From: a virus
IMG/VR virus record: IMGVR_UViG_3300021131_000048
Coordinates: 1-23,569 of that record
Direction: 5' to 3' (one strand)
DNA length: 23,569 bases
This document shows, in pieces, positions 18,419 to 23,569 of the stretch. Each line of letters begins with the position of its first letter. Positions within the stretch are counted from its first letter, which is position 1. The notes beneath the pieces were generated by a model, which worked only from the letters and a program-made list of their open reading frames with translations, had not been told where the DNA came from and searched no databases. Made by a program: the position numbers and the translations under genes.

Positions 18419-18536
18419 GTACGGTAAGCAAATTTCCTAACTGCATGAATGACCCAGATCCACCACGAATCCCATACCAGGTCTCATGTATGTAATATGT
18501 AACTATTCCATCCTAAGAAAGTGTTGCTTACCGTAC
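18419..18536 (-). ncRNA. Structured 118-nt leader closed by a 13-bp stem
   Basis: GTACGGTAAGCAA (18419-18431) and TTGCTTACCGTAC (18524-18536) are perfect complements enclosing 92 nt. The promoter at 18544-18573 predicts transcription to start at about 18537, that is at the foot of the stem. Inside, an imperfect inner helix can form (CATGAGACC with GGTCATTCATG). The element ends just before the ribosome-binding site of the 2OG gene. No start-to-stop frame of useful size fits on the minus strand. It could be a riboswitch-like leader, a 5' stability element or a processed small RNA. No known family is recognised. Confidence 0.6.
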
Positions 18537-18543
18537 TATGTAT

Positions 18544-18573
18544 ATTATACTAGGTGGTTATTTATTATGTCAA
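18544..18573 (-). promoter_or_regulatory. Promoter TTGACA-N18-TATAAT
   Basis: Both hexamers match consensus on the minus strand (-35 at 18573-18568, -10 at 18549-18544, 18-bp spacer). The -35 abuts the TAG stop of the Hsp20 gene. It drives the structured leader, the 2OG gene and the tRNA/ahpC unit. Confidence 0.88.
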
Positions 18574-18990
18574 CTATTTGATTTTGATTTGCTTTGGTTT
18601 TTTTGCTTCTGGTACTTCTCTTTCAAGCATAATACAAAGCATTCCATTTTCAACTTCTGCACTCTTGACTTCGATATATTCAGCTAATGAAAATGTGCGG
18701 GTAAATTTACGTGTTGCAATCCCCTTGTGAATAAACTTATCTTCTTTATCTGTTTCAATATCTCCTTTTACAGTAAGAGTTTGATCTTCTACAGATACGG
18801 ATAGGTCATCTTTTGAGAATCCCGCCACCGCTATATCAATACAGAAGTTATCATCATCAATTTTAATGATGTTAAATGGTGGGTATGATTGATTAATTGC
18901 GTTTTGATGAACTTGATTCATCTGTGCTATTTGGCGATTGTAGCCAATAAAAAAAGGATCATTAAAAAGATCCCATAGGTTGTTTGTCAT
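18574..18990 (-). CDS. Hsp20/IbpA-type small heat shock protein
   Basis: A 138-residue small heat shock protein. The alpha-crystallin domain spans about 38-128 (YPPFNIIKIDDDNFCIDIAV, then GFSKDDLSVSVEDQTLTVKG and FTRTFSLAEYIEVKSAEVEN). The C-terminal Ile-Lys-Ile (KQIKIK) is the IXI anchor for oligomer assembly. Such proteins hold unfolded proteins without ATP; they are also found in T4-like phages of cyanobacteria. A GGAG site precedes the ATG and the message has a 5' hairpin at 19023-19043. Confidence 0.93.
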   Translation of the reverse strand: MTNNLWDLFNDPFFIGYNRQIAQMNQVHQNAINQSYPPFNIIKIDDDNFCIDIAVAGFSKDDLSVSVEDQTLTVKGDIETDKEDKFIHKGIATRKFTRTFSLAEYIEVKSAEVENGMLCIMLEREVPEAKKPKQIKIK

Positions 18991-19022
18991 AATTTGCTCC
19001 TTTTAAGCGAGTTATTTAAATT

Positions 19023-19043
19023 CAGGCCCCCATAGGCAACCTG
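19023..19043 (-). promoter_or_regulatory. 5'-terminal hairpin in the hsp20 message
   Basis: CAGGTTGCC and GGGGGCCTG can pair (two G-U, one G-G mismatch) around a 3-nt loop. The predicted RNA start is about 19044, so the hairpin is at the very 5' end. About 25 nt lie between it and the ribosome-binding site, so it does not by itself hide the site. Confidence 0.45.
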
Positions 19044-19050
19044 TATATAC

Positions 19051-19080
19051 ATTATATCAAACTGTTAGAGTTATTGTCAA
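19051..19080 (-). promoter_or_regulatory. Promoter TTGACA-N18-TGATATAAT
   Basis: Consensus -35 (19080-19075) and -10 (19056-19051) with an 18-bp spacer and TG extension on the minus strand. The TGA stop of the upstream gene (19079-19077) lies inside the -35. It drives hsp20. Confidence 0.9.
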
Positions 19081-20129
19081 ATAGTTGTGTTATTAGAAGA
19101 TCTGTTCCCGTACCCCACAGATGGCTTGCCATCATTTTCATATGTCGCTCTTGACGGGAAATAGTATCTTGCATCTTGATCCTGTGAATTAAAATCAGGA
19201 CCCATTTGACCTTTATTAGATGGAACAAATACACCAGACCAAATTGATTCGCCCTTTTCCATCTTATTTTCTCTTTCAACAATTGCACGAGACCATGCAA
19301 ATCCTGCATCTCCGCCCCATGCGTACCACATAACTTTACCATGTGAAGGCTTATCCCACTCTTTACCCTGCTTGTCAACTTCATGGCGTGAGAAGAATGA
19401 ATACATACGCTTTACAGTATCAAGACTTAAAGACTCTCCATTAACAATTTGACGGGCTCTGCCCCAACCTACGGCTGTACCAGCTCCAGTTGCCTTGCCA
19501 TCTTCTTTCCATTTAATTGCTTTGTGTGCTGCAGCCTTCATACCTGCATTTGGCTTATAGCCAGAATCTGATTTCTTTACTTCTTTAGGAATGCAATCTG
19601 GAACAGTTTTACCATTCTTTTCTTTTGTACCCGCATACTCATAACCATCCCAGCAAGGACCTTGACCCTTGGTCATGCAACTTAAACATTTTTCTTCATC
19701 AGAAATATAATGATGATCATTTCCTAAATCATCACATCCGCATGTCATACATTTATTCACTACGTTATTCTCCTTATATTCCTCTGGAGTTTTAGTTGTC
19801 CTAACTTCATCGCTGAGTAGGTCTATTTTGGGGTTATCTAGGCCTTTGAGAGCCTCTTCTGCTTCTGCCCTAGTCAAGTAGCAGCCTATTGATTGACCCG
19901 TTCCAGACTTCATTATAGCATATCCATGCTGACAATCTGGAGTATTAAATTCAATTGACCAGCCGTCTCCACCTGTAAATATCATTTTCTTTACATCTGG
20001 CACGTTTGTATATAAAGCACCTAATTGTGCCTGGGCCTGGGCTTTAGACGGATGTGTTCCAACAACCTTACCAGTAGCAGTAACTACTACTTGATACTTG
20101 TTACCTTCACGTCTGATATTATATGGCAT
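19077..20129 (-). CDS. Multidomain phage protein with SFFSRHEV domain and zinc knuckles
   Basis: A 350-residue protein. Residues 1-40 look like a short strand-strand-helix repeat (KYQVVVTATGKVVGTHPSKA). About 127-152 hold CMTCGC and CLSC, a zinc site, followed by CWDGYEYAGTKEKNGKTVPD, a linker seen in many phage structural proteins. Residues 190-285 (MKAAAHKAIKWKEDG, then RMYSFFSRHEVDKQ and YAWGGDAGFAWSR) match a domain common in phage head-region proteins, function unknown to me. Near residue 295 comes GESIWSGVFVP, echoing the end of the protein at 13347-14093. A TATAAT 6 nt before the ATG implies a leaderless message. A virion or head-assembly role is inferred. Confidence 0.7.
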   Translation of the reverse strand: MPYNIRREGNKYQVVVTATGKVVGTHPSKAQAQAQLGALYTNVPDVKKMIFTGGDGWSIEFNTPDCQHGYAIMKSGTGQSIGCYLTRAEAEEALKGLDNPKIDLLSDEVRTTKTPEEYKENNVVNKCMTCGCDDLGNDHHYISDEEKCLSCMTKGQGPCWDGYEYAGTKEKNGKTVPDCIPKEVKKSDSGYKPNAGMKAAAHKAIKWKEDGKATGAGTAVGWGRARQIVNGESLSLDTVKRMYSFFSRHEVDKQGKEWDKPSHGKVMWYAWGGDAGFAWSRAIVERENKMEKGESIWSGVFVPSNKGQMGPDFNSQDQDARYYFPSRATYENDGKPSVGYGNRSSNNTTI

Positions 20130-20135
20130 ATGACA

Positions 20136-20141
20136 ATTATA
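20136..20141 (-). promoter_or_regulatory. -10 TATAAT giving a leaderless message
   Basis: TATAAT on the minus strand separated by 6 nt from the ATG at 20129, with a possible -35 TTGGCT 18 bp upstream. Transcription should start at the start codon of the 350-residue gene. Confidence 0.6.
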
Positions 20142-20150
20142 CCGTATTTA

Positions 20151-20399
20151 CTATAATCCAGCCAATATTTCATCATCTGGAGTATCTGGGTTATTTTCTG
20201 TATAAAGAGCTTTAAGAGTCTTTTTATTTTCTACTCTTTGAACAGATTCTCCCATACCTATGACAAACATAATTGTTGGAATAATTATATCTATGGGTAT
20301 ATTAGGAAAGCTTTTATTTAAATAAATAATTAAAGCAGAAATATACCCAGATACTCGTGAGGGATGTTTTCTAAGATATTTAGATATTTTATGCAACAT
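20151..20399 (-). CDS. Small membrane protein, holin-like
   Basis: An 82-residue protein with a basic N-terminus, a hydrophobic segment (VSGYISALIIYLN) and a second one (IDIIIPTIMFVIGMG), then an acidic tail. Size, two possible membrane helices and position after two other small membrane genes fit a phage holin group, but holins have no sequence signature that would prove it. It overlaps the preceding gene by one base (TAATG). Confidence 0.55.
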   Translation of the reverse strand: MLHKISKYLRKHPSRVSGYISALIIYLNKSFPNIPIDIIIPTIMFVIGMGESVQRVENKKTLKALYTENNPDTPDDEILAGL

Positions 20400-20761
20400 T
20401 AATCTCCTAATGAAGTTTTATTATCTACTGCTGAAAATGAAGCATTAATTTCATCTATGGTTAATTTACCATCATCCATAAATCCACGTGCTAAACCTTC
20501 AACAACTTTTGCTACACCTAAAGTTCCCGCCATAAAAACAGCTGTTAAAGTTTTAATTCCAAAAATGGAACCTGCCCCTATGACTGAAAGACCAGTTGCT
20601 GCAAATACTGCTAATATTCTCATAATGATATTATTAACACTTGCTATTACACCACTTCCAACTTGTTGTGGGATATCTGCAGGTGTTAATGGCTTTGCTG
20701 CTATCGCTGCTGCTTCGGCTTTAATTTTATTTATTGCATATGTTGGTTCTAATTGAGACAT
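20399..20761 (-). CDS. Membrane protein with EF-hand-like loop, holin-region
   Basis: A 120-residue protein. Residues 43-90 hold two hydrophobic helices (IIMRILAVFAATGLSVIGAG and TLTAVFMAGTLGVAKVVEGL). Then FMDDGKLTIDEINASF at about 94-109 resembles an EF-hand or dockerin calcium loop, as in some actinophage holin-region proteins. It belongs to the three-gene membrane group downstream of the fibre gene. Role inferred only. Confidence 0.6.
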   Translation of the reverse strand: MSQLEPTYAINKIKAEAAAIAAKPLTPADIPQQVGSGVIASVNNIIMRILAVFAATGLSVIGAGSIFGIKTLTAVFMAGTLGVAKVVEGLARGFMDDGKLTIDEINASFSAVDNKTSLGD

Positions 20762-20765
20762 ATTT

Positions 20766-20948
20766 TTACTCCTTTCCCTTTGGATTTCTTAATCTAAATG
20801 TTGCAATCCACAAGAAGATAGAAATAAGAATTGCATCTCCAACAACTGTCTTTGCGGATCCCGTCAAAACTAGCCACGCAGAGAATAGACCAACGAAAGT
20901 CCAAATCTGATTGGCTAGGTCTGACATTAAACCTTTAATTAGTTTCAT
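20766..20948 (-). CDS. Two-helix membrane protein, probable holin
   Basis: A 60-residue protein with two transmembrane helices (IWTFVGLFSAWLVLTGSA and AILISIFLWIATFRL) and a basic end (RNPKGKE), the standard outline of a class II holin. It starts in an ATGA overlap with the end of the fibre gene. No endolysin is seen in the window. Confidence 0.6.
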   Translation of the reverse strand: MKLIKGLMSDLANQIWTFVGLFSAWLVLTGSAKTVVGDAILISIFLWIATFRLRNPKGKE

Positions 20949-23569
20949 TTGCCGAACCTCCTTCTAAGTGCTGCTATTTGTCCTACGACAAGTGTAGTCA
21001 CTAAGATTTTTTTAGCTTTCTTTCTTGTTACAGGCGACATATCATTGCCAATATTAGCCATTGCAACAAATGCTTGATTGATTGCTTGCACTCCAGGAAC
21101 TGAAGCAAGTGTACCAGTTATTGGGGTTAATACCACAGGGACAGCAACATCTGGAGCATTAAAACTATCTCCCCCTGGTTGACCGATAAATGTATCAGCA
21201 GTAGTGATTGCATCTGCAGGAATAGGTAAACCAGATCCTGGAGGTGGGGCAGGAGGTGTAAGATGACCATCTTCTCCAACAACTTGAGGTGCACTTTGTG
21301 TACCAAAGAATTGAATACCGCCATTTTCTACTCCTTTTACATCTACTTGAATATGTGGAACTAAAACTTCTGCTGGAGCAGGCTTTGGAATGTCAGTTGG
21401 CAGTTGTGCGGGATTGTTTGGAACGACGCCAGTTGATGTTACTAACGCTTTGTCTGCTGCTACTTTTTCTGCTGCTTGCTGTGCAGCTTTATCTGCTTCT
21501 GCTTTAGCAGCATCAGCTTTTGCCTGTGCATCTTTTTGTGCTTGTATAGCAGCATCCTGTGCGGCTTTTGCATCTTTTGCTTGTTGCTCTTTAGCTGCTT
21601 GTTCAGCAGCAATTCTATCCGCTTCTGCTTTTTGTTTATCTGCTTCTGCTTTAGCATTTGCAGATTCTTGTGCAGCTTTTGCTGCCTCATCTTTAGCTTT
21701 TTGTTCTGCTAGTGCAGCATCTTGTTCGGCTTTTGCTTTTGCGTCCGCCTCTGCTTTAGCAGCGTCTGCTGCTGCTTGAGCATCTTTTGCTGCTTGAATT
21801 TTTGCGTCTTCTGCTGCTTTGTCTGCTGCTGCTTGTGCTTCTTTGGCTGCTTGTTCAGCAGCAATACGTGCATCTTCTGCAGCCTTGGCTTCCGCTGCTG
21901 CTTTTTCATTTGCTGCTTGCTGTGCAGTTGCTGCTGCATCTGCTGCAGCTTTATCTGCTGCTGCTTGTTCTGCCAATGCTTGTGCTCTTGCTGCCCTAGC
22001 TTCTGCATCTGCTTTTTGTTGTGCAGCTAATGCTGCGTCAGATGCTGCTTTATCGGCTGCTGCTTGTGCTATTGCAGCTTGACGATCTGTTTCTGCTTTA
22101 ATTGCTGCTTGTCTTGCAGCCTCTGCCTCTGCAGCAAGTCTTGCTTGTTCTGCATAATAATCTTGTGTAACAGTAACTGCATTTCCAGTAGCAGTATTTG
22201 CATCTTGAACAGCAACAGTTGCAGTATCTGCAAGAGAGTTAGCAGTTTGCAATGTAGCATTTGCTGTATTTTGAGCATCTGTTAAATTTTGTTTTTGTAT
22301 AGACAAATTTTCCTGTGCTGTTGTTAGATCTCTTTGTGCTAAATTATATGCTTGTTGTGCTGCATCTATAACAGATTGTTGGGCATTTACATCATTAACT
22401 GCATCGTGAAGTGCTTGTACTGCTTGTGCTACTACCTGTGCTTGTGCATCATATGCATTTTGAGCAGAAGTTAAATTAATTTGTGCTGTAGATACTGAAG
22501 CGGTCAATGTTGGATTTGGAGCAGAAGTAGTAGATATTACATGACTAAAATTAGTTGATGTAGGGGATGTAAAATATTGATTATTAATCATATAACCTAA
22601 AGTTACTCCAGCACCTCCGCCATTTTCATAATACCAAAGAATAATATCTTGCGTTGTGCCAGCGGTAATATCAAATGATTGACTATAAGGACTCCAAGCT
22701 AATCCTTGATCTCTCCAGTTATTAATAACTAAATTACCATCAATATAAAGTTTTGATCCATCGTCTGAGTAAACAGCATATTTAACAACTGTTGCATCTG
22801 ACGGTAATGTAATCTTGCCTTCAAATTTTACAATTACATGATCTGATAATCCAGAATTAAGTATTTGACCACTTCCCCAATTATAAGTAATCTGAGGTAC
22901 TGTCAGAACCTCTACTGGAGTAGCATTTGCAGCGGGGAGTGCAGGAGAGGCACCATTTGCTGCATGATAAACTGTTGCTATAAGTCCTGGTTGAGTAACA
23001 TCAACAGTTGTTAATGGAGCAGAATTCAGTGCAGTTTGGGCATTTGTTAAATCAGTTTGGGCATTATTTAGGTCTGTTGATTTTTGATCAAAGGTAGAAT
23101 TTTCAGCATTTGCTGTAGATTGTGCATTTGATGCAGTAGATTGTAAATCTGGCAACTTAGCAGTTTCGGTTGTTAGAATAGTTTGAGCATCAACCGCTTT
23201 AACTGTAGCGGTATCTACAGTAGTAACGGCTTGCGTTACTATTGCTGTTTGTGTATCCACTGTAGCAATTGCTGTTTGTGCAACCTGTGTTGCAGCTGTA
23301 GCAGAATCAATTGTTTGTTGAGCTATTTGAATTTTAGTATTTGCTTCAGCAACAGCAGATGCCATGGGTTCTTGTGTAGTAGCTATAGAAATTGCTGTTG
23401 AGGTATCTGTATTGGGAACGTTTGCTTGAATTGTTGAAATTATTGCATTCCCGTTTGCTTCTGAAGTTGTTTGAAGGCTTGAAATGGCTGCATTAATTTT
23501 ATTTTCTATAACAGCAACTGTAACAGTTGATGTATCAATAACAGCATTTACTGTTGAAGTATCTGTTAT
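20945..23569 (-). CDS. PA14-domain coiled-coil fibre-like protein, 5'-truncated
   Basis: The frame is open to the right edge, so the start lies outside; at least 874 residues are present. An ATG at 23365 exists but the reading continues unbroken through it with the same Thr/Ala/Val-rich sequence. In order: a repetitive N-terminal part with TVDTxT-like units; a PA14 domain (about 22990-22570) with the hallmark DDGSKLYIDG and GLYNWG-type strands, usually a carbohydrate binder; a long Ala/Lys/Glu/Gln coiled coil like TolA (about 22160-21415); a Pro-rich linker; and a C-terminal hydrophobic segment (ILVTTLVVGQIAAL) followed by RRRFGK. This suggests a fibre or adhesin that contacts surface sugars. 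The membrane-like tail is odd for a virion protein. Confidence 0.72.
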   Translation of the reverse strand: MTDTSTVNAVIDTSTVTVAVIENKINAAISSLQTTSEANGNAIISTIQANVPNTDTSTAISIATTQEPMASAVAEANTKIQIAQQTIDSATAATQVAQTAIATVDTQTAIVTQAVTTVDTATVKAVDAQTILTTETAKLPDLQSTASNAQSTANAENSTFDQKSTDLNNAQTDLTNAQTALNSAPLTTVDVTQPGLIATVYHAANGASPALPAANATPVEVLTVPQITYNWGSGQILNSGLSDHVIVKFEGKITLPSDATVVKYAVYSDDGSKLYIDGNLVINNWRDQGLAWSPYSQSFDITAGTTQDIILWYYENGGGAGVTLGYMINNQYFTSPTSTNFSHVISTTSAPNPTLTASVSTAQINLTSAQNAYDAQAQVVAQAVQALHDAVNDVNAQQSVIDAAQQAYNLAQRDLTTAQENLSIQKQNLTDAQNTANATLQTANSLADTATVAVQDANTATGNAVTVTQDYYAEQARLAAEAEAARQAAIKAETDRQAAIAQAAADKAASDAALAAQQKADAEARAARAQALAEQAAADKAAADAAATAQQAANEKAAAEAKAAEDARIAAEQAAKEAQAAADKAAEDAKIQAAKDAQAAADAAKAEADAKAKAEQDAALAEQKAKDEAAKAAQESANAKAEADKQKAEADRIAAEQAAKEQQAKDAKAAQDAAIQAQKDAQAKADAAKAEADKAAQQAAEKVAADKALVTSTGVVPNNPAQLPTDIPKPAPAEVLVPHIQVDVKGVENGGIQFFGTQSAPQVVGEDGHLTPPAPPPGSGLPIPADAITTADTFIGQPGGDSFNAPDVAVPVVLTPITGTLASVPGVQAINQAFVAMANIGNDMSPVTRKKAKKILVTTLVVGQIAALRRRFGK

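Noticed and set aside
19052-19384. Minus-strand 110-codon frame overlapping the 350-residue gene in another phase
   Set aside because: It overlaps a gene with recognisable domains and runs into the hsp20 promoter.
21289-22285. Several long frames in other phases over the Ala/Lys/Gln-rich part of the fibre gene
   Set aside because: They are by-products of the repetitive coiled-coil codons and have implausible Leu/Cys/Ser- or Lys/Gln-only composition.

Overview
The window looks like a stretch of a low-GC, double-stranded DNA tailed phage (or an integrated copy) that infects an actinobacterium. Genes are small, packed and mostly overlap by ATGA or TAATG. Actinobacterial signs are a WhiB-type Fe-S regulator, a one-domain Lsr2-like DNA-binding protein and a DUF7455-type zinc protein. 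Phage signs are dUTPase, a lone GroES, a DUF6378 protein, a seven-tRNA cluster interrupted by protein genes, holin-like membrane genes and a large PA14/coiled-coil fibre-like protein. Host identity is inferred; no integrase or hallmark capsid or terminase gene lies in the window.

Layout. Positions 1-2953 hold about eleven short plus-strand genes of mostly unknown function, closed by a strong terminator at 3001. Positions 2954-3706 are non-coding, AT-rich and carry phased DnaA boxes plus tandem 10-mers, so this is a candidate replication origin. From 3707 to the right edge nearly everything is on the minus strand; the exception is a 2OG-Fe(II) oxygenase at 4483. Read in the direction of transcription (right to left), the minus-strand genes are: fibre-like protein, three membrane (holin-like) genes, a SFFSRHEV-type phage protein, Hsp20, a 2OG oxygenase, tRNAs with ahpC between them, small zinc and membrane proteins, Dps, a secreted subtilisin-like protease, low-complexity Ala/Thr-rich proteins, a SLOG protein, WhiB, zinc-ribbon proteins, thioredoxin, an HslV/proteasome-like peptidase, GroES, DUF6378, dUTPase, DUF1003, a glutathione-peroxidase-like protein, two tandem 2OG oxygenases, a CDGSH-like protein, a MazG-like protein and an HNH nuclease.

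Two themes stand out. First, there is a dense set of redox and protein-quality genes (GPx-like, AhpC peroxiredoxin, thioredoxin, Dps, CDGSH-like, Hsp20, GroES, HslV-like peptidase, secreted subtilase), which together look like a phage kit for keeping a stressed cell productive. Second, transcription signals are unusually readable. Several minus-strand promoters follow TTGACA-N17/18-TATAAT, often with a TG extension. Three have the upstream gene's TGA stop inside the -35 hexamer, some drive leaderless messages, and four give transcripts predicted to begin directly with a stem-loop. The largest of these is a 118-nt element closed by a perfect 13-bp stem ahead of a 2OG oxygenase and tRNA operon; I do not recognise it as a known RNA family.
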